Below, piece by piece: positions 32,927 through 41,455 of a stretch of DNA of 43,489 nt. The position numbers and the translations under genes were made by a program. Below the pieces are notes generated by a model. It made no database searches and was not told the DNA's origin. It worked only from the letters and a program-made list of their open reading frames with translations. Numbering within the stretch: position 1 is the stretch's first letter; each line of letters opens with the position of its first letter. The DNA is from Halostagnicola sp. A-GB9-2 (GTDB taxonomy: Archaea; Halobacteriota; Halobacteria; Halobacteriales; Natrialbaceae). The stretch spans positions 1 through 43,489 of the forward strand of contig NZ_JASJOC010000019.1 in NCBI RefSeq assembly GCF_030068615.1, given 5' to 3'.

Positions 32927-33825
32927 CGGACGTTCCGACGCCGGAAACGCGAACGATGACAGTGAGTCGCGTGATCGAGGCGTCGCCCGAGCGGGTATAC
33001 GACGCCTTCCTCGATCCGGACGAACTCGCAGCGTGGTTGCCGCCGACCGGTTTCACGGCCGAGGTCCACCACCTGGAACCGGAGGAAGGCGGCACGTACC
33101 GCATGACGTTCTACGGCGACGCCGAAGAGGTCGCGGACTTCGAGCAGTCGTTCGGCGGGACCTACGTGGAGCTCTCTCGAGGCGAACGGATCGTCCACAC
33201 GGACGAGTTCGAGAGCGACGAACCGGAGATGGCCGGCGAGATGACGGTCACCGTCACCTTCGAAGCAGTTGCCGACGGGACGGAGGTCACCGTTCGTCAG
33301 GAAAACATCCCCGAGGCGATTCCACCCTCGGATGCGAACGAGGGATGGAACGACTCCCTCGAGACCCTGGCGGATCTCGTGACGGCGGGTTCCTCGCTCG
33401 AAACGACGGAGACGAGCCTGACCGTCCGGCGCACCGTCAACGCGCCGACCGAGGCCGTCTGGCGAGCGTTCACCGACCCCGACGAGGTTGGTCGGTGGTA
33501 CGGATCGGACATGATGGACGTCGAGATTCACGCGCTCGAGGCCGAACCTGGGGGTTCGTTCTCGATCACCATGCGTAACGACGAGGACGACCACGACATC
33601 GAGTGCGAGTTCCTCGAGGTGATCGAGCGCGAGCGCCTCGTCCACACCTGGTACGTCGGTCGAGTCACGGTAGAATTCGACGAGGTCGGTCAGGGCACCG
33701 AGGTCGTGCTCACTCACGAGGGTCTTCCGGACCGAGAGACCACCGAGGAACACGCCGAGGGATGGATGGCGGCGATCGAAACGGTGGCGGAGACAGTGCG
33801 GAACGAAGAGACCCGAGAACGATGA
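32923..33825 (+). CDS. Tandem SRPBCC/AHSA1 protein (two domains)
   Basis: This 300-residue protein has two SRPBCC domains. Domain one begins TMTVSRVIEASPERVYDAFL (about 12-150); domain two begins LTVRRTVNAPTEAVWRAFTD (about 165-295). Each has the W/F..PDE(L/V) and GGT/GGS(Y/F) elements. The domains differ clearly, so the fusion is not recent. Both ends overlap neighbours by four bases (ATGA), which implies tight co-translation and perhaps a complex with the single-domain proteins. Confidence 0.85.
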   Translation: MTDVPTPETRTMTVSRVIEASPERVYDAFLDPDELAAWLPPTGFTAEVHHLEPEEGGTYRMTFYGDAEEVADFEQSFGGTYVELSRGERIVHTDEFESDEPEMAGEMTVTVTFEAVADGTEVTVRQENIPEAIPPSDANEGWNDSLETLADLVTAGSSLETTETSLTVRRTVNAPTEAVWRAFTDPDEVGRWYGSDMMDVEIHALEAEPGGSFSITMRNDEDDHDIECEFLEVIERERLVHTWYVGRVTVEFDEVGQGTEVVLTHEGLPDRETTEEHAEGWMAAIETVAETVRNEETRER

Positions 33826-34328
33826 CCGAAGACACGACCGGCGAGCACGAATTCGACCCGAGCGAGTACGACACGACGATCACGCGAACCTTCGACGCCC
33901 CCCGCGAAGCGGTGTGGGCGGCGTGGACCGATCCCAACCAGGTAGCCGAGTGGTGGGGCCCCCAGGGATTCACCGTCCCCGACTGTGAGGTGGACGCGCG
34001 CCCCGGTGGCGCATTCAGCATCGATATGGAAGCGCCCGACGGCACCGTTTACCCCGACGAGGGGGTGTTCCACGAAGTTGTCGATCCCGAGCGGCTCGTG
34101 AGCACGAGTCGGGCGTTCGAGGACGACGACGGTGGCTACCAGCTCGAGGTCCGAAACACCGTCACGTTCGAGGACGACGGCGATCAGACGCATCTCACGC
34201 TGGAAGCGGAAGTCGTCTCGGCGACGCCGGCGGTGGAGGAGTCCCTCGGCGGGATGGAAATGGGCTGGAGCCAGAGCTTCGAGAAGCTCGAGGAATACCT
34301 CGACGAGTCGGGAGACGCTCGCACATGA
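33822..34328 (+). CDS. SRPBCC/AHSA1 domain protein 3
   Basis: This 168-residue START-like protein contains DTTITRTFDAPREAVWAAWT, then VAEWWGPQGFTVPDCEVDAR, with the typical EWWGP motif of AHSA1 proteins. It is the last of the three SRPBCC genes in the operon. Start and stop overlap the adjoining genes by four bases. The ligand is unknown. Confidence 0.87.
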   Translation: MTEDTTGEHEFDPSEYDTTITRTFDAPREAVWAAWTDPNQVAEWWGPQGFTVPDCEVDARPGGAFSIDMEAPDGTVYPDEGVFHEVVDPERLVSTSRAFEDDDGGYQLEVRNTVTFEDDGDQTHLTLEAEVVSATPAVEESLGGMEMGWSQSFEKLEEYLDESGDART

Positions 34329-35020
34329 CGGCGACGACCCCATCTCTCGAGCACCGCAGCGATCGTCCCTGCGTGGAGATCCCGATCGAGGCCACGCTCG
34401 CCGAGTGGGGGCAGGTTAACGCGCTCGTCGGAGAGCTCCTCGAGTGGCTCGAGCGCCACGAAGAGCCACTTGTTGGTGCCCCGTTCTACCGGTATCGGGT
34501 CCTCGGCGACGAGACGAGGCCGTTCGAGCTCGAGGTTGGCGTCCCGACCGAGGGGCGACTCGACGGCGACGATCGGGTGCAGCCTGGAACGATCCCCGCC
34601 GGCACGTACGCGATCCTAGTACACGAGGGAGATCCCGACGATCTTCCCGGCCGACACGCGGCGCTCGAGGACTGGGCGGAGGCGAGCGGACACGATATCG
34701 CCCGTCGAACGGACGGCGAGACAACCCGATGGGAGGGACGATACGAGCATTTCCAAACCGATCCGACGGCGGAATCCGATCGATCGAAGTGGATCACCGA
34801 AATCACCTACCTGCTTCGAGACGACTTCCCCGAGGAACTGACCGCGCCGACACGCCGCGCTCTCGCCGGGGCCGGCTACTCCCGCCTCGACCAGTTGGAC
34901 GGGGCCGACCCGTCCGAAATCGAGGCGTTGCACGGAATCGGCCCGTCGGTCCTCGAGACGTTACAGGACAGTCTCGAATCGGAAGAAATGGGGTTCGCAG
35001 ACGGAGGAACTCGACCATGA
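34325..35020 (+). CDS. GyrI-like/SOUL-type effector-binding domain fused to helix-hairpin-helix
   Basis: 231 residues. Residues about 10-150 resemble the GyrI-like small-molecule binding fold (CVEIPIEATLAEWGQVNALV, then FELEVGVPTEGRL and VQPGTIPAGTYAILVHEGD). The C-terminus (about 175-220) is a helix-hairpin-helix segment, LAGAGYSRLDQLDGADPSEI then EALHGIGPSVLETLQDSL, of the DNA-repair type. I do not recall this pairing as standard. The GyrI-like domain may bind the ligand of the operon, and the HhH may bind DNA or protein. The reading frame overlaps both neighbours. Confidence 0.7.
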   Translation: MTATTPSLEHRSDRPCVEIPIEATLAEWGQVNALVGELLEWLERHEEPLVGAPFYRYRVLGDETRPFELEVGVPTEGRLDGDDRVQPGTIPAGTYAILVHEGDPDDLPGRHAALEDWAEASGHDIARRTDGETTRWEGRYEHFQTDPTAESDRSKWITEITYLLRDDFPEELTAPTRRALAGAGYSRLDQLDGADPSEIEALHGIGPSVLETLQDSLESEEMGFADGGTRP

Positions 35021-35151
35021 GCTCCGACCCCGCGAAGGCAGCGAAACTCACGGCGGCTGCGTTCGAAGCGGACCTCGAACCGCTCCGAACGGACGAGCAC
35101 CTGGCGGCGAACGGAGGCGACGACGAAGCGGCGAGTGGAGGTGGACCCTGA
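35017..35151 (+). CDS. Small protein in the SRPBCC operon (44 aa)
   Basis: MSSDPAKAAKLTAAAFEADL is followed by an acidic, Gly-rich tail. It starts with the ATGA overlap to the previous stop and ends 1 base before the next start. The coupling supports real translation. The Ala-rich first half may form one amphipathic helix. No family is recognised. Confidence 0.55.
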   Translation: MSSDPAKAAKLTAAAFEADLEPLRTDEHLAANGGDDEAASGGGP

Positions 35152-35152
35152 G

Positions 35153-35818
35153 ATGACCGAGGTCCGTGCCAGCATCTCGGTCTCGGTCGACGGCTTCGTC
35201 GCCGGGCCGAACGACAGTCGCGAGAATCCCCTCGGCGACGGCGGCGAGCGCCTCCACGAGTGGATCTACGACCTCGCGAGCTGGCGGGAGGTCCACGGTC
35301 TCGAGGGCGGCGAGACGGGTCGGGCCGACGAGATATTCAGCGAGTCGATCGAGAACGTCGGCGCGGTGGTGATGGGTCGGCGGATGTTCGACAACGGCGA
35401 AGGACCGTGGCAAGACGACCCGTTCGAGGGTCACTGGGGCGAGGATCCACCCTTCGGCGTGCCGGTGTTCGTGCTCACGCACCACGAGCGAGAGCCCCTC
35501 GAACTGGGCGAAACGACGTTCACATTCGTCACCGAAGGGATCGAGTCCGCGGTCGAACTGGCGAGAGAGGTTGCGGGCGACGCGGAGGTTTCGGTCGCTG
35601 GCGGTGCGAGCACGATCCAACAGTGCGTCGAGGCGGGTTTGCTCGACGAACTCGAACTCCACCTCGTGCCGGTGGTGCTCGGTGACGGCGTTCGGCTGTT
35701 CGGACGATCGGATCACGACGGAATCGAACTCGAGCGAACGAGGGTGGTCGAGTCACCGGTCGTGACGCACCTAACCTATCGCGTTCCCCCACGAGCGGAC
35801 GAACGAGAGAGACGATGA
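35153..35818 (+). CDS. RibD/dihydrofolate reductase-like oxidoreductase
   Basis: This 221-residue protein has the RibD C-terminal (DHFR-like) fold. VRASISVSVDGFVAGPNDSR is the usual N-terminus; VVMGRRMFDNGEGPW, PVFVLTHHER and VAGGASTIQQCVEAGLLDEL follow. It likely uses NADPH; the substrate may be a pterin, flavin precursor or other small molecule. These proteins commonly accompany ArsR-SRPBCC operons. It is not an orthodox folate DHFR, but a pterin link to the THF block cannot be ruled out. The start at 35153 is preferred over GTG at 35135. A further ATG overlaps its stop at 35815. Confidence 0.85.
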   Translation: MTEVRASISVSVDGFVAGPNDSRENPLGDGGERLHEWIYDLASWREVHGLEGGETGRADEIFSESIENVGAVVMGRRMFDNGEGPWQDDPFEGHWGEDPPFGVPVFVLTHHEREPLELGETTFTFVTEGIESAVELAREVAGDAEVSVAGGASTIQQCVEAGLLDELELHLVPVVLGDGVRLFGRSDHDGIELERTRVVESPVVTHLTYRVPPRADERERR

Positions 35819-35902
35819 CCAAACCCCGTGCTACCGAACGGGAAGAATCGACGACGGACACCGGGTCGAACGACGACGATCCGCGTTCCGCGATCGGCCT
35901 TG
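35815..35902 (+). pseudogene. Possible truncated next gene of the SRPBCC operon
   Basis: ATGA overlap at 35815-35818 opens a frame MTKPRATEREESTTDTGSND and on to DDPRSAIGLVTD with native codon use. It then runs straight into DNA that is antisense to the VOC gene and loses any protein-like character. It may be the 5' stub of a gene cut off by rearrangement, or a very short protein extended by chance. Confidence 0.3.
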
Positions 35903-36307
35903 TTACTGATCCGGCGCTTGTACGCAGAAGCCGTTGTCCTCGGGATCGGTCATCACCGTCCAGGTTTCCGTGTGCGGGCCGATTTCCATCGTCTTCGTCT
36001 CCCCTTCCGTCGCCCCACGCTCGACGAGTCGTTCGACCGTCGCCTCCCGGTCGTCCGTCGTGAGGTCCAGGTGGATGGGGATCGATTCGGTCGGCGTCTT
36101 CGGCTTCTTCTGGAAGAGTAGCCGTGGTCCGTTGTCGTCGGGATCGACGATCGCAGCAGCACCGTTGGGATCACGACCTGCGTCCTCCCACGCTTGCTGG
36201 AACTCGGCCGGCCACTCCTCGCGTTCGTACTCGAGTGCGCTTGCCCAGAAGGTTGCCAGTCGGTTGGGGTCCGTACATGCGAACGTGACGTTACCAATGG
36301 ATGTCAT
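35903..36307 (-). CDS. VOC/glyoxalase-like protein
   Basis: This 134-residue protein has two beta-alpha-beta-beta-beta modules: MTSIGNVTFACTDPNRLATF begins the first, and PIHLDLTTDDREATVERLVE begins the second. It is nearest to the glyoxalase-like group found with DUF-type VOC proteins (Glyoxalase_6). The C-terminal TWTVMTDPEDNGFCV carries the last strand. The start at 36307 matches the family; 36343 would add an odd N-terminus. It faces the SRPBCC operon. The substrate is unknown. Confidence 0.82.
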   Translation of the reverse strand: MTSIGNVTFACTDPNRLATFWASALEYEREEWPAEFQQAWEDAGRDPNGAAAIVDPDDNGPRLLFQKKPKTPTESIPIHLDLTTDDREATVERLVERGATEGETKTMEIGPHTETWTVMTDPEDNGFCVQAPDQ

Positions 36308-36657
36308 AGCTGTTGTTCCTCGATTACTCGACGGAATCCACAACCAAGACGGTTCGTCTTAGAGTGGAACTGAAACGACCGCGCTCTAGATCACTCGGAA
36401 TCATGCTCCCAGCGTCTGGCTCGAAGTGCCATACGCGCGTTACCCGTAGGGGGCCACGGGGTGCCTGTCGCGATTTCCCGCGGATCAGCAAAACGGATGG
36501 GTGGCCGCCCAACACACCCCACCGGTACAGTATCGCATCTTTCGATGAGGTCGCACTGCCGGTCTCCCGTATGGCGGTGTCATAGGACGATTTGCATCGC
36601 CTCTCTGTGACTACCCGACGAACAGTACGTACAGAGGAGATAGTTATCGACGACCTC
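36308..36657. other. Intergenic stretch
   Basis: I see no gene. Frames on the minus strand here (36324-36761) read through from the membrane-protein region without recognisable domains. Confidence 0.3.
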
Positions 36658-37119
36658 TCAATCGTGTTGAAACCAAGCGACGGCGGTTCCAATACTGTAT
36701 CCAATTGTTCCGACGAAAAGAGCAAACGAGAGGCCAGATCTAACGCCCCGATTGATCCCACCCATTAGCTCGTGGTAGGCTGAATCGTACCCGTATCCCA
36801 ACGTCCGAGGGTACGTATATCGGGAGGCCGCTTCCCAATCGCCGGTGAGATAGCCCACGAGCGGTGGAAAGGTATACCACCAGAAGGCGAAAAACCACAG
36901 CGAACCGATAGCCGGTAGGAGGCCTGCCCTCACCCCTCCTGCGACGATCGCGATCCCGAACGCTACGACGACCCAGCTAAGTGAGAAGCCCACATCCAGT
37001 ATTTCGAGCACAAAACCACCGGAGAAGAGCAACGAGAGAGCGATCACTGCCAGTAAGAAAAGCCCACCTCTCCACCCTTCTCCGATGACGTGCGGTCGAA
37101 CGCGATCGAGACCGTTCAT
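36658..37119 (-). CDS. Membrane protein, unknown function
   Basis: About 153 residues with four predicted membrane helices: GLFLLAVIALSLLFSGGFVL, SWVVVAFGIAIVAGGVRAGL, a short aromatic segment LWFFAFWWYTFPPLVGYL, and LSFALFVGTIGYSIGTAVAW at the end. A soluble loop (GDWEAASRYTYPRTLGYGYD) lies before the last helix. I do not recognise the family. The ATG at 37143 would add MTTVTSVA; 37119 (MNGLDRVRP) looks better as the start of a membrane protein. No clear operon partner. Confidence 0.55.
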   Translation of the reverse strand: MNGLDRVRPHVIGEGWRGGLFLLAVIALSLLFSGGFVLEILDVGFSLSWVVVAFGIAIVAGGVRAGLLPAIGSLWFFAFWWYTFPPLVGYLTGDWEAASRYTYPRTLGYGYDSAYHELMGGINRGVRSGLSFALFVGTIGYSIGTAVAWFQHD

Positions 37120-38172
37120 TGCAACTGATGTGACCGTTGTCACTGATAGTTGTTTTGGCGAGGGTGAGGGTCGTTTCGCAGTCGATCTATCGGATGGTTC
37201 AGCGGAGTCGGGATGAAAAACACCTCCTCGAGAATAGTCCTATGACGGCATCACCCGTCTCGGATTTAGTCGGTAACACAGTCACACGATCCGGACGGGT
37301 TGCTTAGGGACCGCAGAGTGGAGTTCATCGAAGCCGTCTCTTCACCGCTCCGTGGACGATACCGTGGATGAGATTGTTGTGTTTGGTCGGGAGCGTGTGT
37401 TTGCTGCGTTCGATACAGGACGAGCATCGAACGCGAAGGACAGAGATATATTATCAACAATCTGTCTGTACCGGGAGAGTATCAGTATGCAGTAGCTGAT
37501 TGTTCGAACCCGAATCAGTCAGCAGTTCTCGAACCAAATCGAGTAACTCGCCCTATCTAAAGGAAGACCACACGGACGGATACGAGTACGTAACGCTCTC
37601 AATTGATGGTCGGAACACGCCATTGTCATCGCAGTCGAACCGGTTCGCCGAAAGTCTACGTGGGGGTGATGATAGCGAACCGTAGCCAAATTATCAATTA
37701 TCGACTTCTTTCGTTTCAGGTAACCCAATATGTCGATTTTCATAAGATGGTGGTCGATTGGGAGTTTGATCTGCCTGATTAGGAACTAAAACTTCTCTCG
37801 AGCCTCTATTTTCTAGTTAGACCTGTTTGAGAAACAAGCAGGTCGTAGAGTTTGTTTGAGACAATACTCACAGACTGCTTAGCGAGTCTTGTGCGGCGTA
37901 TCGGTTAGTCTCATACCGCTCGACGACTCCAGTACGGTAGGGACCGCACAGCATGAACGCCACCCGTCGACGGACGAACCATCGACGGCTCAATCACGGT
38001 TCGCGGCGGTAATCGGGTTGATCCGATGGGCTGACGGTGACCGCGTGATCGCCGATGACCGACGGGAGTTCCTCGAGAGGCGGATCGGCTACGGTGAGGC
38101 GATAACCGATACGACGCTGGTCCCACTCGAGAAGACGCTACATCGCGATCGTTCGACCGCTTCAGCCTTCTC
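37120..38172. other. About 1 kb without a convincing gene
   Basis: Short fragments look protein-like but do not join into a gene. Plus strand near 37330-37500: VDDTVDEIVVFGRERVFAAF. Minus strand near 37812-37905: KQSVSIVSNKLYDLLVSQTG. Plus strand near 38030-38150: DRVIADDRREFLERRIGYGE. A direct repeat GTTTGAGA(A/C)A occurs at about 37826 and 37853. The region is GC-poorer than its flanks and is probably decayed genes or insertion-sequence debris. Confidence 0.35.
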
Positions 38173-39327
38173 TCAGTGGAGACGCTCGGTCGCTATCTCG
38201 CTCCCCTCGACGAGCGCCTCGAGTTTCGCCCACGCTATTTCGGGATCGACCATGCCGATCCCGGCCTGGGTGTCGAAGCCGCAGTCGGGCGCGGCGACGA
38301 TCGGCGTCGAGTCGTCGACGACGTCGGCGACCCGCTCGAGACGGTCCGCGATCGTCTCCGGGTGGTCGATGATGTTCGTTTTCACGTCGACGACCCCCGG
38401 CATTAGGGTCCACCCGTCCGGAACCGGCTGTTCGGCGAACGCGCGGTACTCGTGCTGGTGGCGCGGGTTGGCCTGTTCGACGTGCAATCCCGTGATATCG
38501 GCTTCGTATATCTCCGGCAGGAGATCGACGAGATTCGCGTCGAGATGGTGGGGCCCCTCGTAACTCCCCCAGCAGGTGTGAAGCCGGACCTGCTCGGCGG
38601 GGACGTTCTCGAGAGCTTTGTTGAGCGCCTTGACGTGGAGATTCGTGGCGTTCTTGATATCCTCGATGGGTTCGTCTGCGAATGCCGACGTCTGGCCGAC
38701 GGTGAGGAGTTCAGGGGCGTCGATCTGGATGGTCATCCCGGTTTCGGCGACCAGTTCGTACTCGTCTGCCATCGCGTCCGCGACGTCGAAGAGGTACTCC
38801 TTGTAGGAGTCGTAGTAGTCGTTGACGTGCGTGGTCGTAACGATGCTCGGCGACGCTGAGGTCATGAACGTCTCCTCGTATTCGGCGTCGACGGTTGTAA
38901 GCGCCTCTCGGAACTCCTCGCATTCGGCGGCGGCCTCCTCCTGGCCGGTGTACTCGATCTCGTCGACGACGACGGGCTGCATCGAGAGGTCGATGACGTC
39001 CGTCTTGAACGTTTCATCGGCGTACTCCGGGTAATCCTCGAGGTCAGCCCAAATCTCCTGCTCGCGCTCGCCGTCGATGCCGCTGAGTCGATCTGCGACG
39101 TACCAGTTGAACGAGACTCGAGACTGCTCGCCGTTGTTGACGACGTCGAGGCCGATGTCTGCTTGGCGTTCGAGGACGGTCCGTGTGGCGTCGGTGACGG
39201 TCGCCTCCCACTCGTCTTCGTCGACGTCCGCGCCATCCTGGCGCGCTTTGAGAAGCTCGAGCAGTTCTGGCGGACGGGGGAGACTTCCGACGTGCGTCGT
39301 GCTGATTCGGTCTTCGGTAGTCGTCAT
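38173..39327 (-). CDS. MetE-like (cobalamin-independent methionine synthase family) methyltransferase
   Basis: This 384-residue TIM-barrel protein corresponds to the catalytic half of MetE. Zinc ligands are all visible: H250 and C252 in LHTCWGSYEG, E284 in HVEQANPRH and C349 in APDCGF. The N-terminus STTHVGSLPRPPELLELLKA is typical of the short MetE/YxjG group. It should move a methyl group to a thiol such as homocysteine. The donor may be a methyl-folate or another methyl compound. The start at 39327 follows a TATA-like GATATACT about 31 bases upstream; 39387 would place the box inside the gene. It is a possible sink for methyl groups made in the one-carbon block 7 kb away. Confidence 0.82.
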   Translation of the reverse strand: MTTTEDRISTTHVGSLPRPPELLELLKARQDGADVDEDEWEATVTDATRTVLERQADIGLDVVNNGEQSRVSFNWYVADRLSGIDGEREQEIWADLEDYPEYADETFKTDVIDLSMQPVVVDEIEYTGQEEAAAECEEFREALTTVDAEYEETFMTSASPSIVTTTHVNDYYDSYKEYLFDVADAMADEYELVAETGMTIQIDAPELLTVGQTSAFADEPIEDIKNATNLHVKALNKALENVPAEQVRLHTCWGSYEGPHHLDANLVDLLPEIYEADITGLHVEQANPRHQHEYRAFAEQPVPDGWTLMPGVVDVKTNIIDHPETIADRLERVADVVDDSTPIVAAPDCGFDTQAGIGMVDPEIAWAKLEALVEGSEIATERLH

Positions 39328-39552
39328 TGAGTACTCGAGGATTCGTTGCGTCGGGTAGTATATCTCACGATACTCTACTGTAACCATGATCGCCTGCTAA
39401 AACCCGGGTGAAACGCCGTTCTCCGTCTTCGGAACACATCGATAGAGGGGTGTCTCCTTCCCCAGTCTTGTAACTAAACGGAGGCGACAACGTCGCTCAC
39501 ATCGCTGTGTCTCAAACTGTTCCAGTTATCGTATCCAAAACTCCCATTCCAC

Positions 39553-40527
39553 TCAGTTAAAGGTATCGAGTCTGTTAATATCCGTCTGGATATTGTTATG
39601 TGCGGTTTCTACCCTCTGGGCTTCCGAACTCGAGAGGTCCCACTCTATCGTTCGTTTCACCCCGCTCTCGTTCAACTCTACCGGGATACTCAGACATCCG
39701 TCTTCCAATCCGTATTCTCCATCGACCGGAACGGAGAGACACAGGTGATCCTGAAGGGTCTCGTCGAACATGTTTCTAAGTACGCGACTCAATCCCGCGC
39801 TGGTTACCCATCGCGATGAGTCTTCTATTCCGCGACCCTCTGCGATTTTGAACGGAATCTCGAGCACTCGTTCCGTGATCTCCGCTCGTTGTTCCTCCGA
39901 GAGGCTCACGCGGTCCCCGTTTACCGTCGCTTTCGAAAAGATGGGGACGACGTTATCGCCGTGTTCGCCCATCGTCGGACAGTACACCTTGGACGGGTGA
40001 ACATCATACAGCGATGCGATCGTCTCCGCGGCTCTTGCCGTTTCGGCTAACGAAAATCCGAGAAACCGCTCGCGGTCCCACTTCAATCGATCCCAGAGTC
40101 TGTACGTGATCCTATCGATCGGGTTCGTAACGACGATCACGGGCAACGGACCGATCGACCGCAACTGAGTGGCGATATTGTCGATGATCGGAACGTTTCC
40201 TGCTAGCTCTTTTTTCCGTACGTCTCCGTTCTCGGCTTCTTTCGGATCGATCTCCAGGGGGGCGCGAGCAGTAATCACTACCACATCCGGTTCTATCGTC
40301 TCGAGTTCGTCCGTTCCGATGCTCTCGATCGTTCCGGAAGCGGACGAGCCCTCCTTCGGAGAATCGGCGAAGTGATACTGGCTATGCGTAATATCTGTCG
40401 CGTGCCCCCACGCGGCATCTTCGGCTTTTTCGACGATCGTGACGTCGGCGTTTGGATTATTTGCGATAATTGTGTAAGCGAAGGTCGATCCGATCGTACT
40501 CGCTCCGCCGATAATTGCGACGTGCAT
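39553..40527 (-). CDS. Lactate/malate dehydrogenase-family protein, atypical
   Basis: This 324-residue Rossmann-fold 2-hydroxyacid dehydrogenase homologue starts MHVAIIGGASTIGSTFAYTI. The catalytic His is in MGEHGDN, and NPIDRITY holds the usual Asp/Asn region. The substrate loop that normally reads (A)GxPRKPGMxR is RAPLEIDPKEAENGDVRKKE, and the usual Asp of LDxxR is Glu (LAETAR). It is therefore probably not a standard LDH or MDH, and the substrate is unknown. A TATA-like TGCTTATTG about 28 bases upstream supports the start at 40527 rather than 40554. Confidence 0.78.
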   Translation of the reverse strand: MHVAIIGGASTIGSTFAYTIIANNPNADVTIVEKAEDAAWGHATDITHSQYHFADSPKEGSSASGTIESIGTDELETIEPDVVVITARAPLEIDPKEAENGDVRKKELAGNVPIIDNIATQLRSIGPLPVIVVTNPIDRITYRLWDRLKWDRERFLGFSLAETARAAETIASLYDVHPSKVYCPTMGEHGDNVVPIFSKATVNGDRVSLSEEQRAEITERVLEIPFKIAEGRGIEDSSRWVTSAGLSRVLRNMFDETLQDHLCLSVPVDGEYGLEDGCLSIPVELNESGVKRTIEWDLSSSEAQRVETAHNNIQTDINRLDTFN

Positions 40528-41089
40528 TGCTGTGAAGAATCTGCGCGGTAACAATAAGCATACTGATCGCCAAACTAGAGATTTCCTTCAGTTATACCCC
40601 TCTTAGTTACTCAGCGCTCTGTAACGTTTAACTAGTGTTCGTACTTGTCTGCGGGCTACGAACCGTCTTCTACCCCTTCCGATATGGTCGGATGGTGGCT
40701 CGTCGAATACGTCCTACTGATATCTTACAAACATATGGTTGTAATATGCCTGGCAGACTGTATAAATCCCACAAACTAAATAATGAATTTTACTATGTGC
40801 GCATTTATAATTCTCTGGATCCGAGTAAATCGGAACTGCGGCATTCTACTGTCGGGCGAGATATCATCTGCCCGGTACCGTTAAATGAAACGACTTTCGA
40901 GAACAATTCTCGAGTAGAAATGTCCGAAGGAGTCTGATCCCAACTGTCTCGATTCCGAGAATGGAATCGCGGGTGGGAAACGCTTTGAAAAGGCGCGGGT
41001 GGTAGACGTTTTGTCAAGGTCCGCGCTTCGCTTTCGCTGTCTCGCCGGCCGAAACGCTTCTCACGCGCCGGTCGGCGGCACTCGCATCT
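40528..41089. other. Gene-poor stretch with a strong palindrome
   Basis: Low GC. A 20-base near-palindrome TTACAAACATATGGTTGTAA (40725-40744) precedes the TATA-like GTATAAAT (40760-40767). Downstream ATGs (40783, 40795) open only a frame of about 33 codons ending near 40886. I cannot support a gene. GC-rich direct repeats (GCGCGGGTGG) lie near 40970-41005. Confidence 0.4.
40725..40767 (+). promoter_or_regulatory. Operator-like palindrome and TATA box
   Basis: TTACAA-acatatgg-TTGTAA (40725-40744) is a palindrome with only two central mismatches. It sits 16 bases before the box GTATAAAT. This looks like a regulated promoter, but no clear gene follows it on the plus strand. Confidence 0.4.
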
Positions 41090-41455
41090 TTACTCGTCGT
41101 CCGACACTACCTGAAACCGTCGACCGTCGGGGTCGCGGAAGTTCGTAATAGTCCGGCCGGTCTCTTCAACGTCGTACGGACCGACGATCGAATCGATGTC
41201 TTCCTCCGCGAGTTGCTCGGAAACCTCGTCGATATCGTCGACCCCGAAGGCGATGTGGTTGATTCCTGGGACCTCTTCACCTTCGACGGTGTGGATTTCG
41301 AAGAGCGGACCGTCCCCGGATGACGGTTCGAGTTCGAAGGACTCGCCGTGGTGTTCCGTCGTTCGAAGCTCTTCGTATCCGAGCTTCTTCAGGAATCCGG
41401 CCATTTCCTCAGCGTTACTTGCCTCTATCTCGATGTGGTCGATTTCTCCAATCAC
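41090..41455 (-). CDS. VOC/glyoxalase-family protein
   Basis: This 121-residue protein has two VOC modules: MIGEIDHIEIEASNAEEMAG and, later, PGINHIAFGVDDIDEVSEQL. The metal-ligand pattern (His in DHIEI, Glu in LFEIHT, His in NHIAF) resembles methylmalonyl-CoA epimerase and glyoxalase I; the last ligand position has Gln (RRFQVV) instead of Glu. A TATA-like AAATATTC about 27 bases upstream supports a leaderless start. The substrate is unknown. Confidence 0.85.
   Translation of the reverse strand: MIGEIDHIEIEASNAEEMAGFLKKLGYEELRTTEHHGESFELEPSSGDGPLFEIHTVEGEEVPGINHIAFGVDDIDEVSEQLAEEDIDSIVGPYDVEETGRTITNFRDPDGRRFQVVSDDE

Noticed and set aside
35153-35818. True dihydrofolate reductase completing the folate pathway
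   Set aside because: The sequence matches the RibD C-terminal-domain group rather than FolA, and it belongs to the SRPBCC operon.
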